Source: Jidongwangia harbinensis (GTDB lineage: Bacteria > Actinomycetota > Actinomycetes > Mycobacteriales > Micromonosporaceae). From it: DNA of 64,000 nucleotides. This document shows positions 43,682 through 52,797 of the stretch, piece by piece (within the stretch, counting starts at the first letter, position 1; every line of letters begins with the position of its first letter). The notes below the pieces were generated by a model, which was not told the origin of the DNA, did no database searches, and was given only the letters and a program-made list of their open reading frames with translations. Made by a program: the position numbers and the translations under genes. The stretch spans positions 124,001 to 188,000 of the forward strand of contig NZ_JAIWNC010000023.1 in assembly GCF_020216025.1 (NCBI RefSeq). The letters run 5' to 3'.

Positions 43682-46600
43682 CGACGGCCTCCGGGGACAG
43701 CGCGAGCAGGTCCCGCAGCTCGCTGGTGGACAGTGCGGTCAACCAGCCCTCGCCGTTACCCACCACGCGTTCGGCGAGGGTGCCCTTGTCGGCGATGAGG
43801 CGGTCGATGCGTTCCTCGACGGTGCCCAGGCAGACCAGCGTGTGCACCTGCACGTCGCGGTCCTGACCGATCCGGAACGCCCGGTCGGTGGCCTGCGCCT
43901 CGGTGGCCGGGTTCCACCACCGGTCCACGTGCACGACATGGTTGGCGGCGGTCAGGTTGAGCCCGGTGCCGCCGGCCTTCAGCGACAGCAGGAAGATGCC
44001 GGGCCGCTCGTCGGCCTGGAACTCGGCGACCATGGCGTCCCGTGCGCCGCGCGGCGTGCCGCCGTGCAGGTAGCGGACCGGCACGTCGAAGCGGGCGGCC
44101 AGGTGTGGCGCGAGCATGGCGCCGAAGCGGGCGTACTGGGTGAAGCACAGCGCCCGCTCGCCGTCGGCGAGGATCCGGTCCAGGATCTCCTCCAGCCGGT
44201 CCAGCTTGCCGGACCGCCCGGGCAGCGGCGAGCCGTCGCCGAGCAGCTGGGCCGGGTGGTTGCAGACCTGCTTGAGCTTGGTCATCGCGGACAGCACGAC
44301 GCCGTTGCGGCGCTTGTCGGTGGTCTCGGCCAGGCGCTGGACCATGTCGTCGAGCACGGCGCGGTACAGCGTGGCCTGTTCCCGGGTGAGCCCGCACAGG
44401 TGCCGCACGTACCGCTTGTCCGGCAGGTCGGTGATGATGGCCGGGTCCGACTTGACCCGGCGCAGCAGGAACGGCCGGGTGGCGTGGCGCAGGCGGGCCG
44501 CCGCGTCCTCGTCCGCGTACCGTTCGATCGGCACCGCGAAGCGGGCCCGGAACGTGTACGCCGAGGCGAGCAGGCCCGGGTTGAGAAAGTCCATGATGGA
44601 CCACAGCTCGGCGAGCCGGTTCTCCACCGGGGTGCCGGTCAGCGCCGTCCGGTGCCGGGCCGGGAAGCGGCGCACCGCCCTGGCCACCGCACTCGCGCTG
44701 TTCTTGATGTGCTGCGCCTCGTCCAGCACGACCCGGTCCCAGGCCACGGCGGCCAGCGCGTCGGCGTCCCGGGTGGCCGTCGCGTACGTGGTCAGCACGA
44801 CGTCGCAGCCGTCCACCAGGCCGGCGGGATCGGGCCGGTCGGCGCCGTGCAGCACGCGCACGGTCAGGCCGGGGGCGAAGCGGGCCGCTTCCCGCTGCCA
44901 GTTGCCCAGCACCGACAGCGGGCAGACCAGCAGCGTGGGACCACGCCGGGCGTGCAGCAGCAGCGCCAGCAGCTGCACGGTCTTGCCCAGACCCATGTCG
45001 TCGGCCAGGCAGGCGCCGACGCCCAGGCGGTCCAGGAAGGCGAGCCAGGACAGACCCCTCCGCTGGTACGGCCGCAGCTCCCCGGCCAGCCCGGCCGGCG
45101 GATCGAGCAACTCCAGCCGCTGGTCCAGGTCACCGGCGAGCAGGTCGGCGAGCCAGCCGGTGCCGCCGGACGCGGTCACCGGCAGCGGCAGTTCCTCGGG
45201 CGGCAGCAGCCGGATGGTCCGCAGCGCGTCGCCGGCGGTCATCGTGCCGCCGCCGCGCCGCAGGAACGCCAGCCCGGCGGTGAGGCGTTCCGGGTCCAGG
45301 TACACCCACTCGCCGCGCAGCCGGACCAGCGGGACCTTGGCCGCGGCCAGTTCGGTGAGTTCGTCGGAGGTGAGCACCCGGCCGCCGAGCGCCAGGCCCC
45401 AGTTGTAGTCCACCAGCCGCCGCAGGTCGCTGGCCTCGTCCCGGAGCACGGCCGGCACCTCGTCGCGGGTGTGCACCTCCAGGGCCAGTCCGAGGCTCTG
45501 CGGCCGGCGCCACCACGCCGGTACCAGCACGCCGTACCCGGCCTGTTCGAGCACCGCCGCCTGGCTGAGGAACCGGTGCGCCCCCTCGGTGTCGAGCACC
45601 AGGTCGGCCGGGCGGGCCACGCGCAGTGCCGCGTCCAGGTCGGGCACCAGCCGGGCGGCCCGGCCGAGCCCGGCGAGGAGCCGGTCCTGCGGGTGGTGCG
45701 TCCAGCGGCGCAGCGGCGCGCTGCGGTCCCGCCACACGTCGGCGGCCGGCACCAGCAGGCTCGGCTCGTCGAGCGGCTGCAGCAGGAACTCCAGCAGCCA
45801 CGCGTCCCCGGCGTCGCCGGGGCCGCCGGTCTCGGCGGGCGCCCCGGTGGCGTCCGGCTCGTCCGGTTCCAGCTCGTGCAGGTGGCTGAGCCGGAAACAC
45901 ACCCGCACCGCGGCACCGGTGGAGGCGTCCGCGTGCCAGGCGTCCAGCGCGTCGGTGAGGCCGGCGAGCGTGTCCGGCGGCGCGTCGAACGTGGCCTCTC
46001 CGGTCAGCGCGGCCAGCCATCCGGCACCGCCGAGCGTGACGCCGGCCTCCGCGAGCCGGGTGCGGACCAGGCCGTCGACCAGCCGCTCCAGCGCCGCGTA
46101 CAGCGCGTCGGCGGCGGGCAGCCCGGCCACGTCGCCGGGGCGGGACCGCTCGGCGCGGCAGGCCGCCGGCATCCGGCGCAGCAGGTCGGCGTGCCGGGTG
46201 ACGTCCGGACCGGTGAGCACCGGGCGCCAGCGGCTGCGCGGCCGGGGTCCGTCCGGCAGCACTCCGGGCAGCACCCGGCCCCGGCCGACCAGGTCGGCGG
46301 CGAACGCGCACACCTCGGCCAGGTAGAGCACGGACGGCGCGGCCCGGGCGCCGATCGTGTCGGCCAGGTCGTCGGTGACGAACGGTGCGGCCACCGTGGG
46401 CACCCGCCACGGCCGGAACCGTGGCCGTCCGCGCCGGGGCGGGAGTCCCAGTTGGGGTGACGGGAGCGGCGCCGCGGACGTCGACGGCAGCAGCAGGATG
46501 CCGTCGGGGCGGGGCTCGCCGGCCGGCAGCCGGGCGGCGGGGAGCGCGAACGGGTGCGCCGGGGCCTCGCCCCGGCGGGTCCGCGACCGGACCGGCTCGC

Positions 46601-46961
46601 CCGCACGGCCGGGCTCCGCGCCGCCGCCGGGCGCGGCGTGCGGCGCGACCGGTCGCAGGTCGGTCTCGGCCCAGAGGGCGAGGCCGCCGTCCCGGGCGAT
46701 GAAGCCGTGCAGAACCCGCACGTCACCGCCCAGCCCAGACCCGCCCGACCCGGACTCGTCCAGCCCGGACCCGTCCAGCCTGGTCCCGTCCAGCCTGGTC
46801 CCGTCCAGCCCGGACCCGTCCAGCCCGGACCCGTCCAGCCCGGACCCGTCCAGCCCGGACCCGTCCAGCCCGGTCCCACTGAGCCCGGACCCACTGAGCC
46901 CGGACCCGCTCGGCTCAGATCCACCCAGCCCGGACCCGGCCGGCCGCACCGGCTCGGTCAC
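43674..46961 (-). CDS. SNF2-family DEAD/DEAH helicase with a repeat-coded N-terminus
   Basis: About 1095 residues. A SNF2 ATPase core lies in the last 500: LADDMGLGKTVQLLALLLHA (Walker A), VVLDEAQHIKN (Walker B), ALTGTPVENRLAELWSIMDF, LHGGTPRGARD and EAQATDRAFRIGQDRDVQVH. The preceding ~500 residues are the SNF2-associated bacterial N-domain. It probably translocates on double-stranded DNA. The GTG at 46961 overlaps the DUF5990 stop (GTGA). Residues 10-79 are fourteen Gly/Ser/Leu/Asp pentads from a 15-bp minisatellite, an oddity absent from typical relatives. It forms an operon with DUF5990 upstream and SWIM downstream. Confidence 0.92.
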   Translation of the reverse strand: MTEPVRPAGSGLGGSEPSGSGLSGSGLSGTGLDGSGLDGSGLDGSGLDGSGLDGTRLDGTRLDGSGLDESGSGGSGLGGDVRVLHGFIARDGGLALWAETDLRPVAPHAAPGGGAEPGRAGEPVRSRTRRGEAPAHPFALPAARLPAGEPRPDGILLLPSTSAAPLPSPQLGLPPRRGRPRFRPWRVPTVAAPFVTDDLADTIGARAAPSVLYLAEVCAFAADLVGRGRVLPGVLPDGPRPRSRWRPVLTGPDVTRHADLLRRMPAACRAERSRPGDVAGLPAADALYAALERLVDGLVRTRLAEAGVTLGGAGWLAALTGEATFDAPPDTLAGLTDALDAWHADASTGAAVRVCFRLSHLHELEPDEPDATGAPAETGGPGDAGDAWLLEFLLQPLDEPSLLVPAADVWRDRSAPLRRWTHHPQDRLLAGLGRAARLVPDLDAALRVARPADLVLDTEGAHRFLSQAAVLEQAGYGVLVPAWWRRPQSLGLALEVHTRDEVPAVLRDEASDLRRLVDYNWGLALGGRVLTSDELTELAAAKVPLVRLRGEWVYLDPERLTAGLAFLRRGGGTMTAGDALRTIRLLPPEELPLPVTASGGTGWLADLLAGDLDQRLELLDPPAGLAGELRPYQRRGLSWLAFLDRLGVGACLADDMGLGKTVQLLALLLHARRGPTLLVCPLSVLGNWQREAARFAPGLTVRVLHGADRPDPAGLVDGCDVVLTTYATATRDADALAAVAWDRVVLDEAQHIKNSASAVARAVRRFPARHRTALTGTPVENRLAELWSIMDFLNPGLLASAYTFRARFAVPIERYADEDAAARLRHATRPFLLRRVKSDPAIITDLPDKRYVRHLCGLTREQATLYRAVLDDMVQRLAETTDKRRNGVVLSAMTKLKQVCNHPAQLLGDGSPLPGRSGKLDRLEEILDRILADGERALCFTQYARFGAMLAPHLAARFDVPVRYLHGGTPRGARDAMVAEFQADERPGIFLLSLKAGGTGLNLTAANHVVHVDRWWNPATEAQATDRAFRIGQDRDVQVHTLVCLGTVEERIDRLIADKGTLAERVVGNGEGWLTALSTSELRDLLALSPEAVGD
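46725..46934 (-). repeat. 15-bp minisatellite coding SGLDG pentads
   Basis: About fourteen 15-bp units (plus-strand consensus CCGTCCAGCCCGGAC), in frame in the 5' end of the SNF2 gene. The central units are identical; the outer ones have diverged. Copy number is likely to vary between strains. Confidence 0.9.
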
Positions 46962-47401
46962 GCCAGTGACCAGGTGATGTCCGGCGGCCGCACCCGCGCG
47001 CACCGCGGCCCGCCGTCCACGTCGGTCAGCCCGAGCCGTCCCACCAGCACCGCCTCGCCGTCGTGGGCGGCGCGCAGCAGGCCGGTCGGCACGTCGCCGA
47101 ACAGCAGCTTGGCCCGGCGGAACATGGCGAACCCGCCGTCCGACACCGCGCCCCAGCTGAGGTAGAGGAACCGGGCCCCGGGCCGCCCGTGCACCCACGG
47201 CCCACCGACGTCGAGCAGGCCGTCGATCTCCCGGCTGGTCACCTCGAGCCGCCACACCGCCGACGGCGCGTCGGCGGGCACCCGGTCGACCACCTCGGCG
47301 CGCCGCTGGACGCCGACGTGCACGTGGTCACGGCGCAGCCGGTCGGCCTCGGCGCCGCCGCGGCCGCCGGGCAGGTCGGTCCCCTCGATCCGGATGTGCA
47401 C
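46958..47401 (-). CDS. DUF5990 family protein
   Basis: About 147 residues. HIRIEGTDLPGGRGGAEADR, HVHVGVQRRAEVVDRVPADA, GPWVHGRPGARFLYLSWGAV, MFRRAKLLFGDVP and VGRLGLTDVDGGPRCARVRP match the actinobacterial DUF5990 family, which is all-beta and of unknown function. GTG at 47401 gives the usual family N-terminus. Its stop overlaps the SNF2 start (GTGA), and the ATP-grasp-like gene ends 31 bp upstream, so it sits in the middle of a five-gene set. Confidence 0.85.
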   Translation of the reverse strand: MHIRIEGTDLPGGRGGAEADRLRRDHVHVGVQRRAEVVDRVPADAPSAVWRLEVTSREIDGLLDVGGPWVHGRPGARFLYLSWGAVSDGGFAMFRRAKLLFGDVPTGLLRAAHDGEAVLVGRLGLTDVDGGPRCARVRPPDITWSLA

Positions 47402-47432
47402 CCCCCGCACTCTAGGCCGCGGGTACGACACT

Positions 47433-48668
47433 TCAGCGTTGGTCACGCACCCAGGCGTCGATCAGGCCGCCGAAGTGGCCGAGGAACCGTTCGTGCTCGT
47501 GCACCGGGTACGTCGCCCGGACCGTCTCGGCGAGCAGCGACCGGAACTCGTCCGAGCTGATCCACCCGTACACGATCTCGTCGATGTGGCCCAGGTGCCG
47601 GTCGCAGAACTCCTGGTAGCGCTCCACCTCGAAGTACTCGTCGGCGAGCTTGCGGTAGCCGGCGAGCTTGTCCGCGTAGGGCAGATCGTCGCGGTCGCCG
47701 ATCGCGAAGTACGCGGCGGTGTCCAGGTCCAGCCGCGGCCGGCGTTCGGTGACCACGCAGAAGATCGTCCAGCGCAGCAGCGCCGACATCGCCCACGGGA
47801 AGTAGTAGTGCAGCGACGTGATCGCCACGTCCGGGCAGGCGTTGGCGTAGTCGATCGGGTACACCTCGCCGCCGCGGACCAGCGACTCGCACGAGTTGAA
47901 CTCCCAGCGGAAGAACGCGTTGATCAACCGGGAGATGGTGATCACCTCGTCCCCGGTGGAGGCGTCCAGGAAGTTGTGCTCGACCGCGTACCGCTCGTAC
48001 ATCGGCAGGTCCGGGCGGAACTTCATCACCATGGTCTCCGGGCCGATAGTGAGCGAGCGGGCGAACACGTCGTAGTCCTCGACCGACGCCTGCAGGTGCA
48101 TGAGCCGTTCCCCGGAGGCGTCGTACGCGGCGTGCAGCTCGTCCGGGTTACGGATCTTGGAGACGCCGACCCAGGCACCGCCGTCGTACGGCTTCATGAA
48201 CAGCGGATAGCCGATCGACGCGGCCACCGCCTCCAGGTCGAACGGCTGGTTGTAGCGGCCCGACGTGTAGGCGTACCGGGAATTGTCCAGGGGGTTCTTG
48301 AACGGCACCAGCGCCGTCTCGGGCACCTTGAGCCCGAGCCGGATCATCGCGCAGTAGGCCGCGTGCTTCTCCATGGACTGGAACGTGAACGGGCTGTTGA
48401 GCAGGTACACGTCGTCCATCAGGGCGATCTTCTTGAGCCACTCGCGCGGGTGGTAGTACCAGTACGCCAGCCGGTCGATGACCAGGTCATGGCGGGGCTT
48501 GTCGCGCAGGTTGAACGGCTCGATGGTGACCCGCACGCTGCGGGTGCGGTGCTTGCGGCCGTCGTCGTCGGACACCACGCCGACCCGGCGCAGCAGCGCC
48601 TCGTACGCCCGCGGCCAGTCGTCCTCCGTGCCCAGCAGCAGTCCGATGGTGTGCTCGACGTCCGCCAT
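47433..48668 (-). CDS. ATP-grasp-like protein
   Basis: 411 residues. YPLFMKPYDGGAWVGVSKIR (near residues 165-185) has the Lys and glycine-rich loop of ATP-grasp enzymes, and FFRWEFNSCESLVRGGEVYP followed by IDYANACPDV contains the Glu and Asn-type metal ligands near residue 270. Such enzymes ligate a carboxylate to an amine or thiol using ATP. The long helical C-terminus (LPYADKLAGYRKLADEYFEV) is conserved in the actinobacterial family. ATG at 48668 has GGGGAGGGG upstream, and the esterase gene ends 25 bp before it, suggesting a shared pathway. Substrate unknown. Confidence 0.75.
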   Translation of the reverse strand: MADVEHTIGLLLGTEDDWPRAYEALLRRVGVVSDDDGRKHRTRSVRVTIEPFNLRDKPRHDLVIDRLAYWYYHPREWLKKIALMDDVYLLNSPFTFQSMEKHAAYCAMIRLGLKVPETALVPFKNPLDNSRYAYTSGRYNQPFDLEAVAASIGYPLFMKPYDGGAWVGVSKIRNPDELHAAYDASGERLMHLQASVEDYDVFARSLTIGPETMVMKFRPDLPMYERYAVEHNFLDASTGDEVITISRLINAFFRWEFNSCESLVRGGEVYPIDYANACPDVAITSLHYYFPWAMSALLRWTIFCVVTERRPRLDLDTAAYFAIGDRDDLPYADKLAGYRKLADEYFEVERYQEFCDRHLGHIDEIVYGWISSDEFRSLLAETVRATYPVHEHERFLGHFGGLIDAWVRDQR

Positions 48669-48693
48669 TGGCGCCCCTCCCCGGTCGATACGG

Positions 48694-49740
48694 CTACGCC
48701 CACACCCGCTGGAGCAGGGTGGTCAGGTGCGGGTCGAGCGCGTCACGCCAGCCGACCCAGTTGTGCGCGTCGGGCACCTCTTCCAGACTGCCCGGATACC
48801 CCTGGTCGCGCAGCGCAAGCGCCATGTCCCGGTTGTTGGCCAGGTTCTCCTCGCCGACGCCGCAGGTCAGCACGGCCGGCACCGGATGCGGTCGCGGGTC
48901 GCGCAGCACCCGGCCGGTGAACCGGACGATGCGCAGGTAGCGCCGGAAGCCGGACTCGTGCCGGTCGTACCGCGGCCGGAAGAAGCTGCCGGACTGCAGG
49001 AACAGCCCGGCGAACCGGGCCGGATGCCGGCGCTGGGCGTGCAGCATGGCGAGGGCGCCGAGGCTGGCGCCGGCGCCGACCACGGGCCGGTCGGTGCCGA
49101 GCTCGGCGGCCACCTTCGGCAGCGCCTCGCGGGCCAGCGCACGGGCGTAGGCCGGGCTCGCCGAGTACCACTCCAGGCGTTCGCCCGGAGGGAGCAGGAC
49201 CAGATGGTACGGAGGCAGCCGGCCGGCCCCGATCAGCGCCGCGGTGTACCGGCCCAGCCCGCCGTACCGGTCGTAGTCGGGACCGTCGTGCGCGACCAGC
49301 ACCCGGTCGGTGGCCGTGCCGGGCGACCAGATCCGCGCCACCATCTCGCTGCGCACCGCGGTCAGCGGCAGGTAGACGTCGCGCCACCGGCCGGCGGCGG
49401 GCGGCAGGTCGAGCCAGTCCGGCTCGCGGTAGCCGGGGCACCAGAGCACGGACGACTCGCCGAATCCGCCCGGGGCCCGGCGCGGGTTGTCGGGGTCGCA
49501 GACGGTCTCGGTGCTGCCGTCCGGGTGGGTCAGCTCGATCTGGTACTCGATCCGCTGCACCGGGGGCCGGGGACGGCGCAGTTCCCAGGCGCGGACGTCG
49601 TCGTCGTAGGCGAAGTCGCATGGCGCGGACCGCGGCCAGACGCCCTGCCGAAGGCGTACCCCGGACAGTCTGCGCTCCTGGTCACGCAGCCGGAAGCAGA
49701 CCTCCGAGCCGGTGCACCACGCTCCGACCGCCGGTTCCAT
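48694..49740 (-). CDS. Enterochelin-esterase-like alpha/beta hydrolase
   Basis: About 348 residues. An N-terminal beta domain (AWCTGSEVCFRLRDQERRLS ... PRRAPGGFGESSVLWCPGY) resembles the Fes early-set domain. The catalytic domain has VVGAGASLGALAMLHAQRRH (GxSxG nucleophile elbow) and EVPDAHNWVGWRDALDPHL with the catalytic His; the acid is probably in the TCGVGEENLANNRD region. Fes enzymes hydrolyse ferric enterobactin, but many actinobacterial relatives have other ester or peptide substrates. ATG 49740 follows GTG 49743 in frame. It is the first gene of the likely operon with the ATP-grasp-like protein. Confidence 0.82.
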   Translation of the reverse strand: MEPAVGAWCTGSEVCFRLRDQERRLSGVRLRQGVWPRSAPCDFAYDDDVRAWELRRPRPPVQRIEYQIELTHPDGSTETVCDPDNPRRAPGGFGESSVLWCPGYREPDWLDLPPAAGRWRDVYLPLTAVRSEMVARIWSPGTATDRVLVAHDGPDYDRYGGLGRYTAALIGAGRLPPYHLVLLPPGERLEWYSASPAYARALAREALPKVAAELGTDRPVVGAGASLGALAMLHAQRRHPARFAGLFLQSGSFFRPRYDRHESGFRRYLRIVRFTGRVLRDPRPHPVPAVLTCGVGEENLANNRDMALALRDQGYPGSLEEVPDAHNWVGWRDALDPHLTTLLQRVWA

Positions 49741-49783
49741 CACCGCACCCTAACGGTCGTGCCGCTCACCCGCGCAAGATCTC

Positions 49784-50131
49784 TCAGGTGCGGGTGCGGC
49801 TCTCCGTGGTGGACCCGGACAGCCCGAACATCGCGGCCAGCCCGGTGACCCGCAGCTGCCGGTGGACGAACTCGCTGGGGTTGCGCAGCTCGAACCGGGT
49901 GCCCAGCTCGCGCGCCGTGTTGTAGCCGGTGACCAGCGCGCCGATGCCCATCGAGTCCATGAACGTCACGAACGTGAGGTCCACGGTCATCGTGGCCGGC
50001 CGCTCCCGCTGCAGCGTGCCGACCAGCGCCTCGCGCAGCGCGTCGACGGTCGCCGCGTCGAGCGTGCCGCGGACGTCGACGACGATCCCGCCGTCGGCCC
50101 GGCGGCGCGTCGTCATGACGGCTTCGCCCAT
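49784..50131 (-). CDS. STAS domain anti-anti-sigma factor-like protein
   Basis: About 115 residues. GGIVVDVRGTLDAATVDALR then TMTVDLTFVTFMDSMGIGAL is the STAS/SpoIIAA fold with the regulatory Ser in DSMGIG, which is phosphorylated by anti-sigma kinases and dephosphorylated by PP2C phosphatases. No kinase neighbour is present; the PP2C protein at 17105 could be a distant partner. ATG 50131 has GGAGG directly against it, whereas ATG 50116 has it 15 bases away, so the exact start is unclear. Confidence 0.85.
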   Translation of the reverse strand: MGEAVMTTRRRADGGIVVDVRGTLDAATVDALREALVGTLQRERPATMTVDLTFVTFMDSMGIGALVTGYNTARELGTRFELRNPSEFVHRQLRVTGLAAMFGLSGSTTESRTRT

Positions 50132-50426
50132 CCCATCCTCCGATCCGGCTCGTCGCGTCGTCCGATTCACCGTACAACGGCACCACGCACCCCGCAGGCC
50201 GCCGCGGAACCCGGCCGCCTCACCCACCGCCCCGGCGATCATGCAAGCCCGGAAGCCAAGATTGACGGATCGCGGGGATCATCTTGCGCGTCACCAGGTG
50301 TGACGCGACGGTGACAGGGGTGGCCGTCGATCTCTGTCGGCAGCCGCCTCCCCGGGGGCGCGCCCGGGCCGGGTTCCACCGCAGCGGAGACGCGCGACCG
50401 CCGCCGGAGTGGGAGGTGGGCCGAAC

Positions 50427-51896
50427 GTGGCTACCGCATCAGGGAACAAGCCCGGAATCTTCGCCATCCGGGACGTACAGTCGCTGGTCACCGAGACGAC
50501 CGAAGAGGGACACGGCCTGAAGAAGGCGGTCGGTTCGGTCCAGCTCACCGCCATGGGCGTGGGCGCCATCATCGGGACCGGCATCTTCGTGGTGATCGGC
50601 GAGGGCGCCGCGGTCGCCGGACCGGCCGTCATCCTGTCGTTCATCCTGGCCGCCGTGGCCTGCGTGTTCTCCGCGCTGTCCTACGCGGAGCTGGCCTCGT
50701 CGATCCCGGTCTCCGGCAGCGCGTACACCTACACGTACGCGACGCTCGGCGAGATCGTCGCGTGGATCATCGGCTGGGACCTGATCCTCGAGTACGGCGT
50801 GTCGGTGGCCGCCATCGCGGTCGGCTGGGGCGGCAACCTGAACGCGTTCCTGGACGCCGCGTTCGGGGTGGCGCTGCCGGACGCCATCGCCAAGTCGCCC
50901 GAGGACGGCGGCGTGTTCAACCTGCCCGCCGTGGTGATCGTGCTGGCCGTGACGTTGCTGCTGGTCCGCGGCGTCACCGAGAGCGCCCGGGTCAACCTGG
51001 TCATGGTCGTGATCAAGCTGGCCGTCCTCGGCTTCTTCATCGTGGTGGCGCTGTTCAACTTCGGCACCGGCAACTTCCAGCCGTTCATGCCCTCCGGGGT
51101 GGACGGGGTGACCGCGGCCGCGGCGATCATCTTCTTCGCGTACATCGGCTTCGACGCCGTCTCCACCGGCAGCGAGGAGGCCCGCAACCCGGCCAAGGAC
51201 CTGCCCCGGGCGATCATCGGCTCGCTGATCATCTGCACGATCTTCTACGTGCTCACCGCGGTCGGCGCGATCGGCATCGCCAGCCCGGCCCAGCTCGAGG
51301 CCACCGACGCGCCGCTGGCCGCCGCCCTGGACGAGGGCGCCGGGATCAGCTGGGCCGCGTCGGTGCTGGCGCTGGGCGCGGTGGTCGCGATCACCAGCGT
51401 GGTCCTGGTGATCATGTACGGTCAGACCCGGATCTTCTTCGCCATGTGCCGCGACGGCCTGCTCCCGGCGCGGCTGGCCACGGTCAACCAGCGGTACGGC
51501 ACCCCGGCCCGGCTCACCATCGGCCTGGGCGTGCTGATCGCCGTCCTGGCCGCCCTGGTGCCGCTCAGCGAGATCGTCAAGCTGGTCAACATCGGCACGC
51601 TGTTCGCGTTCGTCCTGGTGAACGTCGGCGTGATCATTCTGCGCCGGACCCGGCCGGACATGCCGCGTCCGTACCGGGTGCCGTGGTCGCCGCTGCTGCC
51701 GATCATCGGCATCCTCTTCGCCGTCTACCTGATGTCCGACCTGCCGTGGGACACCTGGGTACGGTTCGTGGTCTGGCTGGCCCTCGGCATTCTCATCTAC
51801 TTCACCTACGGCTACCGCAACTCCAAGGTCCGCAAGGCCGCCCTGGCCGGCCGGACCGGCGGCCCGGACCGGCCGGCCGGCGGTGAGCCGCGATGA
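50427..51896 (+). CDS. APC family amino acid permease
   Basis: About 489 residues with 12 or more helices. LTAMGVGAIIGTGIFVVIGE is the APC first-helix signature (GxGIGTGIF), and FFAYIGFDAVSTGSEEARNP is the helix-6/7 motif of the cationic amino acid transporter group. SALSYAELASSIPVSGSAYT is the helix-3 motif. It imports or exchanges amino acids. The GTG at 50427 has GGGAGG upstream. The last codons overlap the universal stress protein start (ATGA), a linkage often seen for regulated transporters. The 295 bp upstream were searched by eye for a riboswitch and none was accepted. Confidence 0.92.
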   Translation: MATASGNKPGIFAIRDVQSLVTETTEEGHGLKKAVGSVQLTAMGVGAIIGTGIFVVIGEGAAVAGPAVILSFILAAVACVFSALSYAELASSIPVSGSAYTYTYATLGEIVAWIIGWDLILEYGVSVAAIAVGWGGNLNAFLDAAFGVALPDAIAKSPEDGGVFNLPAVVIVLAVTLLLVRGVTESARVNLVMVVIKLAVLGFFIVVALFNFGTGNFQPFMPSGVDGVTAAAAIIFFAYIGFDAVSTGSEEARNPAKDLPRAIIGSLIICTIFYVLTAVGAIGIASPAQLEATDAPLAAALDEGAGISWAASVLALGAVVAITSVVLVIMYGQTRIFFAMCRDGLLPARLATVNQRYGTPARLTIGLGVLIAVLAALVPLSEIVKLVNIGTLFAFVLVNVGVIILRRTRPDMPRPYRVPWSPLLPIIGILFAVYLMSDLPWDTWVRFVVWLALGILIYFTYGYRNSKVRKAALAGRTGGPDRPAGGEPR

Positions 51897-52780
51897 CCGC
51901 GCCGGCGGACGGACCGGTGATCGTCGGCGTCGACGGCGGCGAGTCCGGCAGGGACGCCCTGGACCTGGCCCGGTGGAGCGCCGGGACGCTGGGCGTGCCG
52001 CTGGTCGTGGCGGTGGTGCACCCCGCTCCGGCGGCGATCTCGTCGGGCCGGGTGGACGCGGAGTGGATCGCCGACCGCCACCGGGCCGCGACCGCGGTCC
52101 TCGACGGCGCCCGCACGGTCCTCGGCGACACGCCCGGCGTGCAGTACCGCACGGTCGGGTCGTCGTCCGCCGCACACGGCCTGCACGACCTCGCCGAGGA
52201 ACTGCACGCGCGGCTCGTCGTGGTGGGCTCCGGCCGGTCCGCGCCCCGGGAACGGCTGTTCGCCGGCAGCACCGCGGAACGCCTGCTGGCCGGCAGCGTC
52301 TGCCCGGTGCTGGTGGCGCCGGCCGGCCTGCCCGCACCGCCGGGCGCGCTGGGCCGGATCGGGGTGGCCTACGTGGACACCCCGGACGGCCGGGCCGCGC
52401 TGGCCGAGGCGGGCCGGTTGGCCCGGCGCACCGGCACCCCGCTGCGGCTCTACACGGTGGTCGCGGAGGGCGACGCGGCGCTGCCGTTCCTGGTCGGGCA
52501 GGACGCCGAGCACGCGTTCCTGGAGACCGCCCGGGAGACGTACGAGGAGGCGCTGCGGAAGGCGGCCGAGGCGGTGGCGGGCGACCAGGGCTGCGGCACC
52601 GACTGGCGGGTGCTCTCCGGCGACGTGGTGGGCACGCTGGCCGAACTGGACGAGGTGGACGTGCTGTTCTGCGGTTCACGCGGGTACGGGCCGGCCCGTC
52701 GGGTGCTGCTGGGAGGCGTGTCGGCCCGTCTGGTGCGGGCGGCCCGGCGGCCGGTCGTGGTGGTCCCCCGCAGCGGCTGA
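51893..52780 (+). CDS. Tandem universal stress protein
   Basis: 295 residues with two UspA folds. The first begins VIVGVDGGESGRDALDLARW and ends VVVGSGRSAPRERLFAGSTA followed by ERLLAGSVCPVLVAP, containing the GxxGx9G(S) ATP-binding loop. The second begins RIGVAYVDTPDGRAALAEAG and ends LFCGSRGYGPARRVLLGGVS followed by ARLVRAARRPVVVVP. Both halves look able to bind nucleotide. It overlaps and is coupled to the permease gene, so it may control transport according to energy or stress. Confidence 0.92.
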   Translation: MTAPADGPVIVGVDGGESGRDALDLARWSAGTLGVPLVVAVVHPAPAAISSGRVDAEWIADRHRAATAVLDGARTVLGDTPGVQYRTVGSSSAAHGLHDLAEELHARLVVVGSGRSAPRERLFAGSTAERLLAGSVCPVLVAPAGLPAPPGALGRIGVAYVDTPDGRAALAEAGRLARRTGTPLRLYTVVAEGDAALPFLVGQDAEHAFLETARETYEEALRKAAEAVAGDQGCGTDWRVLSGDVVGTLAELDEVDVLFCGSRGYGPARRVLLGGVSARLVRAARRPVVVVPRSG

Positions 52781-52797
52781 CCCGGCATCGCCCCTGC

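Noticed and set aside
50132..50426. Possible riboswitch (c-di-AMP type) upstream of the APC permease
   Set aside because: Permeases of this family can have such leaders, but I could not match the conserved core elements; only generic GC-rich hairpins are visible.
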